Assembly (NCBI GenBank): GCA_910592005.1 | Contig: CAJVPP010000774.1 | Span: 1-26,468, forward strand | DNA length: 26,468 nucleotides | From: Funneliformis mosseae | Lineage: Eukaryota; Glomeromycota; Glomeromycetes; Glomerales; Glomeraceae | Direction of reading: 5' to 3' | Shown here: positions 11,691-21,683 of the stretch, in pieces | Numbering within the stretch: the stretch's first letter is position 1 | Layout of the letters: each line of letters begins with the position of its first letter | Program-made: the position numbers and the translations under genes | Notes under the pieces: model-generated | What the model was told of the DNA's origin: nothing | The model's input: the letters and a program-made list of their open reading frames with translations, nothing else | The model's database searches: none

Positions 11691-12825
11691 TTACAAAGCC
11701 ATGGTTGCACGTAATTCTGCCAGTTCTTCGTCTTCATCTTGTTCTTCAACTCTCCTTTTGATTGCTATTGAAAAATTAAATAAATCAATGTTAATTGTTA
11801 TATTATAAAACAAGATATTTGTTAAAACGAAGACGAATTTCATACCAGGTTCGGTTGTTGGCACGTTGGGAACAGTAACAGGTGGGGCGTCTGCTCCAAG
11901 CAACTGACTATCAAGAACTTCTTGTTCTAATTCTTCTAACTCTGCCGTCAGTTCGTCCTAAACAACAACAACAACAGAAATAATAATAAATAAATAAATG
12001 AATAACACCTTTCGATCTGATAATAATTTACTCAAATAAGATAAATTCATACATCGTCCAGATCGATTCCAATCATTGGTGCAGAAATAGCATTTGAAAT
12101 TTCATCCGCCAAATCGATTTGTTCGCGTATAGAGTCCATTGTATCATCCACTTTATTCATATCCCTTAAAGAAAATAAGAAAATAAAAAAAAATAAAAAT
12201 AGTTTAATTTCGATGATTTTATTTATAAAATAATTTTTTTATTTTTTAGAGAAATACAATCGAATAATAATATACATGTTATTGTGTATCGCTTTCATTG
12301 CTTCGGCACCTTTTTCCATAGCTTTAATGGTTTCCAAATTGACATTTGCATTTTCAATTGCCATAACTTGTGCTTCAATTGTGATACGTGCTCCGGATAT
12401 CTTTTCGATCTGATTTTCATATTGTTTTTTTCGTTTAAGTGCCATCAGAGCAGCTAAAAAAAACCATAAATAAAAAAGTCATTTCTTCAGTAATAACATT
12501 TTTTAACATTTTGATTAGATTTAAAATAAATATTAAATACAAAACTTAAGTTTAAAGAAAAAAGTCATGCAAAACGCGACGTTTTCCACGTAATAATAAT
12601 AAATTTGAAAAGAAATTTCTCATGTAAACAACGTTATTATACTTTGAACTAATACCCACCTCTTTTATTAGTAGCAGCATTTGATTTAGCATTTTTAAGT
12701 TCAGCATCAATCTTAGATTGCAAATGACTCTCCCGTTTTCCTAACATATCCAAAGTTTCTCTGAGACGAACTATAGCACTTTTAGCGTCGGCTTTTGGTT
12801 TTTGACGAGAAAAGAATAATTGCAT
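11691..12825 (-). CDS. SNF7: ESCRT-III subunit Snf7 (CHMP4/Vps32)
   Basis: This is the main filament-forming subunit of ESCRT-III, acting at endosomes in multivesicular-body formation and in other reverse-topology membrane scission. Five exons read right to left: 12825-12660, 12453-12276, 12164-12053, 11957-11846 and 11764-11691. They are in phase and give 213 residues. The N-terminal part ([20 protein letters not shown]) is the basic helix 1 typical of CHMP4. The central exon carries [16 protein letters not shown] and [20 protein letters not shown], close to the Snf7 core. [20 protein letters not shown] follows. The [10 protein letters not shown] stretch and the C-terminal helix [12 protein letters not shown] resemble the CHMP4 tail that binds Vps4 and Bro1/Alix. 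The protein is somewhat shorter than yeast Snf7 (240). It runs divergently from the transporter gene at 13308. Confidence 0.93.
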
Positions 12826-13307
12826 CTTTTTAAAAATAGTATACTATAAAAGTAAAACAGAAAAAAAAATAAAATAAATCTTTCAAAATAAAAAAAAGTA
12901 AACACAAAAGCGAGTTAATTGAGTGAGTTATTAGAGATTTATTGCAACAAAGAATTACTAAATTGAAAATAGGCAATGCAAAGCAAATTATAATATTTAC
13001 ATGTAGAATTATTATAAAGTGATAAAAGAAAATTTGGTTTTTCTCGTCAGTCACGACTTATCTAGATCAAATTTAGGATGTTAGAAATGTTATAAACTCC
13101 TTATTGAGCGCCTAATACCGATAAGTGCACACTCGCATATCATTCATTAGCATACACGTGATTGTGAGATAGACATTTATTTAGTTAATTATTTTCCTGA
13201 TAAAGCTTGGACTTAGTTTTCGTTGAGCGAACAACCTTTTTTTTTTTTTTATAGATTGGAAAAAAAAACCCTTACTCTTTTTTATAATTAGCATATATTT
13301 CAGTATA
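12826..13307. promoter_or_regulatory. Bidirectional promoter region between SNF7 and the transporter
   Basis: This 482-bp spacer separates two divergent start codons, so it must carry both promoters. A CACGTG core followed by A (ACACGTGA, 13154-13161) lies near its middle, and long T runs sit close to the transporter start. No TATA element could be assigned with confidence in such AT-rich sequence. Confidence 0.5.
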
Positions 13308-14892
13308 ATGTTGAAATCAACAAAGCCAACAATAGTATCTATTATTTTCTATGAAGCTTTGTTTTTATTTTCTGGTTTTTTTCAAACTCTCGGCCAACAA
13401 TTTTTATATTATCAAGGTGCTGCAAGTAAGTAAAAAGTGATTTTTTTTTTTTTTTTTTTTTTGTTTGGACAAAAAAAAAAGACCTAAAATATTTATTCTT
13501 AATTTTAGCCGGACTAAGGTAAATTCGTTGGGAAACGTTGAAATATTTATTGTATAGATTATTAACAAATTCTTTTTTATAAACGAACATAATTTAGCCT
13601 GCTTACTAATACAGCAATGTATATGGGCATGGCGGCAGTTGGGTTCTTTTTATTGCCAAAGTGGTTAAGGAGAAGAAAATCTATTAATGATAGAATTGGA
13701 GAATTGGAAGTTAACATGGTAGTTGTTAACCATGTGGTGTTCTTAATATATAATAAATTAATATATATATATAATTAATTCCTAAGTGGTTTTTTTTTTT
13801 TCCTATTATTTTATTTCCTTTTTCCTTTCAAAAAAAAGGATCAATTAATTTTCCAAGACAAAGATGTGACCACAAATTATTTGTTCGATCTACTATCCTT
13901 GACTTTAGGCAACGGCAACAGGAAAAAACTACCAATTATTACCAGAAGAAGCCGAGGAAGATAATTACACGGATATAGACGGTTCCATTTTGACACAAAA
14001 TGATAATGATGTGAAATCAGCACCAAAAGAGGTCGTTAATTATAAAATGATTATTGCTGCCTCTTTCTTGGATGTCATTGCCAATTTCGCTTTAACGATT
14101 GGATTTTTCTACGTAGGAAGTGGGGTAAGTTAAAAAAGAAAAAAAAAAACTTTATCATTATAAATTAAAATTTTCTTTAAACTTTATGGATTATAGATGT
14201 ACCAAGTAATATACAGTTCAGTTGTTATCTGGTGTGCTATTCTTTCCTTTTTTTTTCTCGGACGAAAAATTTCTTTATTGCAATCAGCATCCATTGTGGG
14301 CGTATCTATTGGACTTGCACTTAGCGCATTAGGAATAAATCAAAGTACATCAGATCCATCATCAGATCACGTATCATCCATGATGTTTGGGATGATTTTA
14401 ACATCATTTTCGACATTTGGATATGCATGCGTTTACGTAGTATCAGATCAAATTCTAACTGCTCATACACCGGACTCGCGTCCGCCATCACCAGAAAAAG
14501 TGTGTTTTTTAGTAGGAACGAATAGTACAATTATATCATTCATTTATATTATATTATATACAATTCCAAATTGGAATTCATTAATAACGGAAGAAATGGA
14601 AAAGAAAGTACCTCATTCAAGTACATTTATTATAATTTTAATGTATTTGTTATTAGTGTTCGCATCATTCATTCATAATTTGGCTTATTATTGGTTGATG
14701 AAAGAACTTGGTAACGTCTCTACCGGGATATTAAATTCATTAAGAGCTATTGTTGTATTTGGTTTAAGTCACTTTATGTTTTGTCATATTGACGAAGGAC
14801 AATGCTTTAATGTTTGGAAAGGTTGGAGCGCCATCATTGTAATTGGATTCGTTACTATCTTTTCTATAAGTAAATCAAGAGAACAGGATTAA
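13308..14892 (+). CDS. Drug/metabolite-superfamily transporter, SLC35F-like
   Basis: A multi-pass membrane protein of the DMT (EamA/SLC35-type) superfamily, likely in an endomembrane or vacuolar membrane. The substrate cannot be predicted. Five exons are inferred: 13308-13425, 13509-13518, 13598-13718, 13909-14124 and 14197-14892, giving 386 residues. Exon 2 is a 10-nt microexon; skipping it would put the rest of the protein out of frame. About ten hydrophobic segments are seen. Segment GSGMYQVIYSSVVIWCAILS followed by a LGRKISLLQ-like turn resembles the conserved repeat of SLC35F-type carriers. A hydrophilic acidic loop (EEAEEDNYTDIDG) separates the two halves. The C-terminus is short and polar. 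Family assignment at superfamily level is firm; the exact subfamily (SLC35F6-like or another) is uncertain. Confidence 0.82.
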
Positions 14893-15565
14893 TTCTATAG
14901 ATGTTAAAAAAATTTGATCATATTCTTTTTTTTAATAAAAAGATTTAAACATCAGGAATTCGGATCGATTAGTGAACCCAATATTCAAAGATGGTGTGTA
15001 AGAGAAAATACCTTTTTTTTTTCTTTCTCAAACCTGATTATTTCGTAATAATTTTAGAAAGGAATGTGCAATTAGGGAAGATTGCCAGAAATATAATTTT
15101 AAACAATTTTGAAAGTTTTGGATAATTAGATTTGATTATTAACTTTATAACAATCTAGGAATTGTCATGAAAAAAAATATCTATCATAATATAATTTATA
15201 GTTTAGAATTTAGCATTATTAATATTAATATTAAAATTAATAAAACAACTTGTTTTATAATAATTAATTATATAAATTGTTATATAAATTGTTATATAAA
15301 TTTTTATATAATTTTAAAATTTTAATGCAAATTTTTATATTGAAAACCAAATTTTTAAGTTAGCTAATTATTAATTTTTATTAATTTATATTAGTTTAAA
15401 TTAAAATTGTGTTTTTAAAGAACTTTCTTAAATTACTTATAAAAACATCACATTTTAAGATTTACCATTTTTGGTCGGTTGAATCCGAACTTTTGTATCA
15501 TCTGTACTACCAACCCATAGATATACGTTTATAGATACGCGTCAATAAAATTCGTGTTTGCAGAA
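14893..15565. other. Intergenic region, transporter to NSE2
   Basis: It is AT-rich throughout with no gene recognised. It includes a 12-bp tandem repeat (listed separately) and, in its last ~100 bp, a less AT-rich stretch that is probably the NSE2 promoter and 5' leader. No CACGTG motif is present here. Confidence 0.65.
15268..15303. repeat. 12-bp tandem repeat, three units
   Basis: TTATATAAATTG is repeated three times in direct orientation, the last unit ending in T instead of G. This is a small AT-rich microsatellite-like array in an intergenic spacer. Confidence 0.6.
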
Positions 15566-16717
15566 ATGTCAACTAGACGTTCCCAAAATTCTTTAGAAGG
15601 CAATACAAGTTTGTCATTTAGTGAGCAAAGAGAATATGATAGTTTGTATCGAGACAGTGATGAATTATCACAATTTATTTTAAAAGGTATAAACTATGCA
15701 GCAGACTCTGCAGTTGACCTTGAGCAAGCGGACGAAGAAGAAGAGGTTTTGTAGCTTGTTTTTTTTCGTCGTTGTTGTTTATTTAAGGGACTCCTTTACA
15801 AATAATAATGATTCGTAACAGGTGCAACAATTGGATGAAACTGTACGAAATATGATTGATATTGAAAATAAACTCGCTTTGCAAAAAGATGTATTGGAAA
15901 GAATTCAAGTTAGAGTAAATGCAGGACGCAAATTTGTAAATATCGATTTATGATCGTAAACCAATTTTTTTTTTTTTAATATTATTAAATGAATTTTTAT
16001 GCTCTTATCAACATTAGGATGATGTTGTAATTATTTATGAACAAGAATGTGAAAAGGCGTTTAGAGATTATTCACATAGTTCAGAGGAAGATAAATATTT
16101 CAAGAACGAAAATTATAATGATTTTCGACAAAAAATTTGGGTGAGCATAAGAAATTTAATATAGCCACCAATTTTTTGACAGCTTTTGTAATTTTTTTCG
16201 TTATTTGATAGGAAGTTAAACATGAAAATGAACCAATGCCACCAATGAATCAAAATGAAGATGATGACCTTGTGGTTGGACCTCAAAAAGAATCTTTACA
16301 TTGTCCAATCACGACTTTATTGTTGGACAATCCGGTAACAAGGTTGTGATTAAAATATATTTTTTATATCTTTTTTTTTTTTCGACCAAATTTTATTCAC
16401 ACATTTCGTTTTTGATTGATTTAGTGAATTGTGCAAGCATACGTTCTCTAAAGATGCTATTATGCAGTTAATGAGCCGTAACGGCAACGTTATATCATGT
16501 CCAATTCCGGGCTGTGATAAACAAATTATGGAACATAATCTCAAAGAGAATAAACGTTTAGTGCGAAAGGTTGTTGAACACGTTAAAATGATGGAAAATG
16601 AAATGGACGATATTGAGGTAAAAAAAGATAATTATGATATTACTTGTCATATAATTGTTAATTTACTAACGTTAATATTTAATTTTTCTTTTCAAGTATA
16701 CAAATATTGATGATTAA
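15566..16717 (+). CDS. NSE2: SP-RING E3 SUMO ligase Nse2/Mms21 (SMC5/6 complex)
   Basis: This is the SUMO ligase subunit of the SMC5-SMC6 complex, acting in DNA repair and chromosome segregation. Six exons splice in phase to 253 residues, near the human NSMCE2 length (247): 15566-15745, 15822-15935, 16018-16140, 16212-16342, 16425-16617 and 16697-16717. The N-terminal part is helical and acidic, as expected for the arm that binds the Smc5 coiled coil. The SP-RING is complete: CPIT at 170-173, then C186, H188, C208 and C213 as likely zinc ligands in ELCKHTF and SCPIPGC. The last exon is only 21 nt (six codons plus stop). An alternative acceptor further downstream would give a different short tail, so the extreme C-terminus is less certain. 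The gene converges on a small minus-strand gene ending 68 bp away. Confidence 0.9.
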
Positions 16718-16785
16718 ATTTTGCAGCTAGATATTTTCTCTTTAATTTGGCCGTAAATATAATAAATTGCGCCTTTGTCATCGGA

Positions 16786-17058
16786 TTACGTATTTGTTTT
16801 GCTTTCCGAAACCGCTTCTTTATTTGAAGCGATGTTTGAATTATTCTCGGGTTGAATTTTGGAAAGGTTATAGGCTCGATCCGTCTCTCTATTTAAAAAA
16901 ATTAAATTAAAAATCGGTAAAAAAAAATATTTTCATGTTTATATTATAAATTACCGTTTTAATTGCTCGAATGCGGGAACAAAGGTGTAAAGGCCAATTC
17001 CGATTCCAAGTATAGCACCTATTAATACTGATTGATTTCTAATAAAAAAGCTATTCAT
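16786..17058 (-). CDS. Small single-pass membrane protein, uncharacterised (68 aa)
   Basis: Two exons on the minus strand (17058-16955 and 16888-16786) join in phase at a GT-AG intron to give 68 residues. Residues 1-7 are short and polar, and a glycine-rich hydrophobic segment (VLIGAILGIGIGLYTFVPAF) spans about residues 11-30. A basic stretch (EQLKRETDR) follows, then a polar Asn/Ser/Lys-rich tail. This layout, a short N-terminus, one membrane helix and a charged tail, is typical of small inner-membrane assembly factors such as SMIM20/MITRAC7-like proteins, but I cannot assign a family. A clean intron and steady frame across it support a real gene. It is tail to tail with NSE2 and divergent from the DUF1992 gene. 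Confidence 0.65.
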
Positions 17059-17618
17059 CTTTTTTATTATAAATATTTTTTTTTAAAATGAAAGAATTTT
17101 TTTGAAATAGTTACATATCATAATTAGGAGAGATTTACATGCAAAGTCCATTAACCAATCCTAAAACGTGATCAAATTAAAAATTTGAGTTCGAAATATT
17201 TGATCGGCTTATTTGATCATCACGGAACATTTTTTTGTAAAAAGACCTTATTATCAAGCCGGAAGATTTTTTTTTTTTGCTGTTGTTGAGGAAGGAAATT
17301 TTTGCTGTTGCTGTTGAAGAAATTTTGTTTAGTAATTGGTTTAAAGTTTAACTGTGGATGGTACTTTTAGTTATTTCCTCTCGAGATCCAGATTTATATT
17401 AGTTGTAGTATTTTAAACCAGATTCTAAAGGCATGTTTATTTTTAAGTCTTTTTTTTTTAAAAAAATAAAAAAAACGCGTTTTTTACATTCGTTTAAAAA
17501 AAAACCGATCCACTTTTTTTTAGTTCGCGTCACACAAACTCATCAGCCAATAATTATAAATTCAAAAAATCGATTGTCCACTACTTTTCTACTTTTGAAT
17601 TTTTTAGGATTCCAGAAC
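17059..17618. promoter_or_regulatory. Bidirectional promoter/leader region
   Basis: This spacer lies between the divergent small membrane protein gene and the DUF1992 gene. It contains a GTTGTTGAGG / GCTGTTGCTGTTG purine-pyrimidine stretch near 17280-17312 and long T and A runs near 17450-17475. Part of it (17433-17618) is open in frame with the downstream gene, so a longer N-terminus starting at 17433 is possible. Confidence 0.4.
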
Positions 17619-18936
17619 ATGCCCTTAATTCGTACTAATCGTTTCAATAATCAAGTAATTTTCTTCAATACCAAGATTCTTTTCACAAATTCCCTTTTAC
17701 ATTTTCGTTTAAAGTCAACAAATCATCCTAACGAAAATTCTATAATTTTAGAAAAGCAAGAAGGTAATGAAAATAAATCATCAGCATCATTAAATACAAT
17801 TCTCAAAAATTCCTTTGTAAAAGAAAATGATATACCATGGACGGGAGAAGAAGATATCAAAACAACGGTATTAAGGATGATAGTAGATAAATATCCTCCA
17901 TTAAAGTTAAAAAGAAATTCCATTAAAGAATTTAACAGTTCATCAGAAAAATTCAAAGCAAATTTGCCTTCTCTCCCTATAAGTAAATTACCTTCCACTA
18001 CCCTTCCTGATTCACCTTCAAATAGCGTAATCTCAAATAAAAGATCAGCTACGGTATCAAAAAACGAGAAACTTGAAAAAATTCGAGAGGCTAAACAATC
18101 TCGTTTACTAATTGCAAAAGACGCTGCAACAGATTATTCAATTAATAAAAAACTTGGCGTAAAATCTGAAAGTGAACAACCAAAGGTCGTACCAAAAAGT
18201 ATTTCTGGTTGGAATAATTTAGTGGAGAGTCGTATTCAAGAGGCTATGGCTGCTGGTGAATTTAGAAATCTTCCTTATCGTGGTAAACCTTTACCATCGG
18301 ATCCAAATGAAAGGGTAATTATCATCAAAGCATGGAATTTTTTAATTTTTTAATACTTTTACACTAATTAATTCGTTTTAACCAGATAGAATCCTTATTT
18401 GGATCGTACGGAATTCTTCATGTAAGTGAATGCTGATTAATGTTTCCTATTTCTTGTACCTTTACACTTATCTTTCTTTTTTTTCTTTTAGGAATAGGCT
18501 TGTGCAAAGACAAGGTTCAGTGCCGGCATGGATAGAATATCAAAAAGATGTGGATAGAGAAATTTCTCTATTTCGTCAACGCTTGAGAGAAAGTTGGATC
18601 CGCTACGCAAGCATTAATAATATCGATTCAAACAGTCGAAATATTCCTTGGGAAAAAAGAGAATTATCATATTATGAGAAAGCTATTAATAAGTTAAACA
18701 GTAGGTTACGTTCTTATAATACAATTGCTCCTTATGCTGTTCGACGTGGTTATTTAAACCTTGAATTGGAATTTAAAAGAATATATCAGGATGTAAAAAA
18801 AAATATTAATGATCATAAAGCAAAAGTTTTGGAGAAAGATGATTGTTTATCATTTGATGATAAAATTGAGTCTAAAGATGATGATAATTTGTGGAAACAT
18901 TTGGCTAAGATTATTAAATGGTGGATTGGGAAATAA
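17619..18936 (+). CDS. DUF1992 / DnaJ-homologue-C28-like protein, likely mitochondrial
   Basis: Three exons are inferred: a first exon ending at 18314, then 18390-18421 and 18492-18936. From ATG 17619 the protein has 390 residues; from an upstream in-frame ATG at 17433 it has 452. I prefer 17619 because it starts a clear mitochondrial-type presequence (MPLIRTNRFN, then LLHFRLKST). The conserved DUF1992 core is coded from about 18206: WNNLVESRIQEAMAAGEF, NLPYRGKPLPSDPNER, then NPYLDRTEFFMNRLVQRQ and VPAWIEYQKDVDREI across the two introns. No J-domain HPD motif is visible, so the protein keeps only the C28 conserved domain, and its role is unknown. The exon 2 acceptor is the second of two AGs four bases apart; the first leads to a stop. 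The C-terminus ends in WKHLAKIIKWWIGK. Confidence 0.88.
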
Positions 18937-19228
18937 TTAATTATAACGATGATTTAATAATTAATATTATTTATCGCAATTAATATTATAATTTTCAAAA
19001 AAAAAAAAGTAGTAATAAATTAAAAGTTAGGAAAGTATGATTTCGGTGATAGATATTGGCCGTTTAAAAATATACGTATATTGTAATTTAAAAAAAAAAA
19101 AAGGTTGCTACATCTGTTTGATATTAATTAAAGGGGAAACAGACAGTAAATATCGTCAGAAATGATGAATGCCTCAAAACATTCAATCATTGCATTTTTT
19201 GCGACAACTACTTTTTCGGGACGTTTAA
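18937..19228. other. Intergenic region 3' of the DUF1992 gene
   Basis: It is AT-rich near the gene end with poly-A runs, then becomes less AT-rich from about 19130. No gene could be supported on either strand before the exon-like stretch at 19229. Confidence 0.6.
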
Positions 19229-19337
19229 TTATTGCTTATCTACTGCCTCATCGTGGCCAAAAAAATTAAGTTTGACTGCGGCCAAATGACATAAACGTTC
19301 AATGGCTAGTTCAAAACTTTCTCGATTCGCTGTTCTG
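19229..19337 (-). pseudogene. Orphan terminal-exon-like stretch
   Basis: On the minus strand, an acceptor-like CATAG precedes 36 open codons with protein-like composition (RTANRESFELAIERLCHLAA, then VKLNFFGHDEAVDKQ) and a TAA stop. Upstream sequence on that strand (to about 19960) has no matching exons. It may be the last exon of a lost gene or a chance frame. I do not recognise the family. Confidence 0.25.
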
Positions 19338-20016
19338 CTATGACAATATCAAACTTAAAATCATCTATTTAAACAGGTAATTTCAAGAAAGATTTTTTTT
19401 TTTTTTTTAAAAAATCCTCCAAGAAAACTGCAAATTTATTCAGATATAATGTATGATTCTTTATACATGAAAATACAATATATAGCATTAACACTAAGTC
19501 TTTTTGATTTGCTTTAAATAAAACTTTGCTTTACATATCAAAGTAGAATTCTATCTACAATAATTAATTGCTTTATATTGTGCAAATATAAGAATATAAG
19601 TAAAAATCAAACGAAAGTATGGTGGAATGCTACAAAAAATGAAACATAGTGGTAATGGTGAAATGAAGTGTATTAGTAGTGTATCATTTATTTTTTTATC
19701 GAAAATTATTGGCAGATACTTATTTCTATTCCCCGGTGCTATAGGTTCAAAATTAATTCATCACGGATAAACTATTAAAGTGTGAGAAACTTATAGTTAG
19801 CAATATTAGCGATAGAAACAAATTAGCTATGCTCTTTTCGTTATGTAACTTTCTTGGGATAGTACAATATTCAATATTATTATAAAGAATTTTCATGAGA
19901 TATAATATTTAATAAAAAAATAAAGGAAATTGCTATGTAAGAAAAAGTAGAATGTTGTGTTAATGAATTTTATAATCTCGGAACATGATAGGAAAAGTTA
20001 GCTTCACAAGACGTCT
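19338..20016. other. Intergenic region with a diverged dispersed repeat
   Basis: No coding stretch was recognised. Positions 19623-19748 resemble 21709-21806: both start TGGAATGCTA and end CGGTGCTATAGGTTC, with TTTATCGAAA(A)TTAT in between. The left copy carries about 28 extra bases. The similarity fades after that point. Confidence 0.5.
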
Positions 20017-20169
20017 AACACCCCCGAAAGACATACGCGTCTCATAAACCCGCCGATGAGCACAGGCCAGGAGGGCCAGGAGACCGATTGGACGTAGGGG
20101 AATGCTATCAGATTGAGTAATAGACCTGCGTGGAACAACACCCACGAAAGGCATACGCGTCTCATAAAC
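20017..20169. repeat. GC-rich 33-bp direct repeat, 120-bp spacing
   Basis: Two copies of a 33-bp sequence occur at 20017-20049 and 20137-20169, with two mismatches. Their shared core is CATACGCGTCTCATAAAC. The block between is much more GC-rich than the surroundings (for example CAGGCCAGGAGGGCCAGGAG at about 20063-20082). The 120-bp spacing keeps both copies in the same frame on the minus strand, where they read VYETRMPFVGV and VYETRMSFGGV inside a 71-codon open frame. I regard it as a dispersed genomic repeat and not as a gene. Confidence 0.7.
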
Positions 20170-20195
20170 GATCATTCGTCAATAAATATTTTCTC

Positions 20196-20223
20196 TCACG
20201 TGACTTGCACATTTGTCACGTGC
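20196..20223 (+). promoter_or_regulatory. TCACGTGA / TCACGTGC pair upstream of an unrecognised gene
   Basis: TCACGTGA (20196-20203) and TCACGTGC (20216-20223) lie about 235-260 bp before the ATG at 20457. They match the motif ahead of UTP21. A less AT-rich leader follows. Confidence 0.4.
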
Positions 20224-20456
20224 TTATTCTCGCGACTCGCGTTTACTATCGCGTTCGATATACTTATCAGTTGAACGACCTATTTTCTTTTTTCTCTTTT
20301 ACGATCTAATATTGGTAACCTGTCCTGACTTTTGTAAAAGTTAGCGTGTATTCTCACAGTCTTGAGAATTTTTCATAGCCATTTCTTTTGATTATAAATA
20401 TTTGTCCAAGAATTCCTTCTATTTTCAAAGAAATTCCACTTCAAATTGGAGCAACT

Positions 20457-21683
20457 ATGATCTCTACTTTTCAACAGCAAAAAGACCGTCTCATGGTTCT
20501 TTTGTACGAGATCTGATGATAATAGCGAACCATAAATATGTTTCTTCTTCTCTGCAGGAAAGTGCAAGAGGTATAGCTGACCGTGTCAAAAATAATAGAA
20601 GTGAAAGAAAACTTTTTCTGGATTTGCAGGATACCTACGAGTATAATCGGGAACGAAAGCGGATTCGGGTAGGATTGCATTTGAATAAGTATTCGAAATA
20701 TTTAGTGTTCAGCTTTTCACATTCTGTTATTGCAGATTCAAAGCTCATTAAAAGTGGAACGTGCTGTTAATATAATGTTGGAGAAATCAGTTACCGAAAC
20801 GGTAGTATTTATTATTTGGTTTCATGGGACTTTTATGAATTAGTTTTAATTTAAAAATTGCACTTTTACTCTTCAACATCCAGGTTTCGACTCACACAAC
20901 AAATGCAGGTGACGAATATGAAAATGATGATGAAGGTGGTGAAGATGGTGAAGATGACGAAGGACCACAAGAAGTAACTATGTTTAATTCGCAACTATGA
21001 ATTTGTCTTCTTTTTTGATGTGCGCAATAACACAAGGACAACTACAATATTGCGATATTGAGGAATCACATATTCGAGAGCTCTTGGAATCGAATAATGA
21101 GCGAATTTATGAAGAAGTCTATGACGATAACACTAATGACAACATTGATGATAATGTTAGCGAAGATAACTATCTAGAAGCCGTCCATTTATCTCAGAAT
21201 GTAACAACGCTTATTTGTACAATTTTAATATTACATCATACCTTATCTAATCTATGTTCTTTCTTTAGACTTCACAGGTTGCTACAGGGGAAGTCCGTAA
21301 AATAGTCGAAAAATAAAACGATCTAAATATCGTTATCGTGTAGTTAATTTATCAGAACGAAATATTTCGAATCCAGTTAAAAAATTGTTAACAGAAGTTG
21401 ACAGACAGTTACTAAAAACGGCTTGGATTTCGGTACTGTGTTTTTTTTATGTTGCCATTTGCGAGACTTTAATATTCTTGTTTACTCTTATTAGTTAGAA
21501 GCATCTAAAGAGAAATTTAAGACAATCCGCCAGGACAAATGGGACGAAATTTTAAAACCACTTTTAAAAAAGTATCAAATAGCCTTAGTACCGAAATCTG
21601 TGTTTGATCAAACTTTGATGTTTGGCGCAGTAACGCAAAAGAACTTATACTTACCTATTACTCCTATTACTATAAGACTCTGA
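20457..21683 (+). pseudogene. Unrecognised multi-exon gene, probably broken
   Basis: Seven exon-like blocks with mostly canonical splice sites are visible: from ATG 20457; 20558-20668; 20736-20801; 20884-20973; about 21037-21200; 21269-21432; and 21495-21683, ending in TGA. The product would start with a Gln/Lys-rich helix (MISTFQQQKDRLM) and then a charged helix (ESARGIADRVKNNRSERK). An acidic Asp/Glu/Gly linker and a conserved-looking C-terminus follow (RQDKWDEILKPLLKKYQIA and VPKSVFDQTLMFG). I do not recognise the family. Three faults are seen: no GT donor where exon 1 should end (GAG is followed by ATCTGA), a phase mismatch at the fifth block, and an in-frame TAA at 21314 followed at once by the continuing frame shifted by one base. 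Expression data could still show alternative splicing that rescues it. Confidence 0.5.

Noticed and set aside
12830..13054. 74-codon hydrophobic frame on the minus strand upstream of SNF7
   Set aside because: Its Phe/Leu/Ile-rich make-up follows from T-rich promoter sequence, and it is not in a consistent splice frame with SNF7.
13342..13590. 82-codon frame on the minus strand
   Set aside because: It is antisense to the first transporter exons and the poly-T intron; the Lys run comes from the homopolymer.
15268..15303. Short tandem repeat considered as a CRISPR-like array
   Set aside because: The units are contiguous 12-mers with no spacers, and the window is eukaryotic.
17723..17998. 91-codon frame on the minus strand
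   Set aside because: It is antisense to the N-terminal region of the DUF1992 gene.
19960..20175. 71-codon minus frame across the GC-rich repeat as a gene
   Set aside because: It is made largely of the repeat itself, has no introns or homology that I recognise, and ends in AT-rich flank. It is described as a repeat instead.
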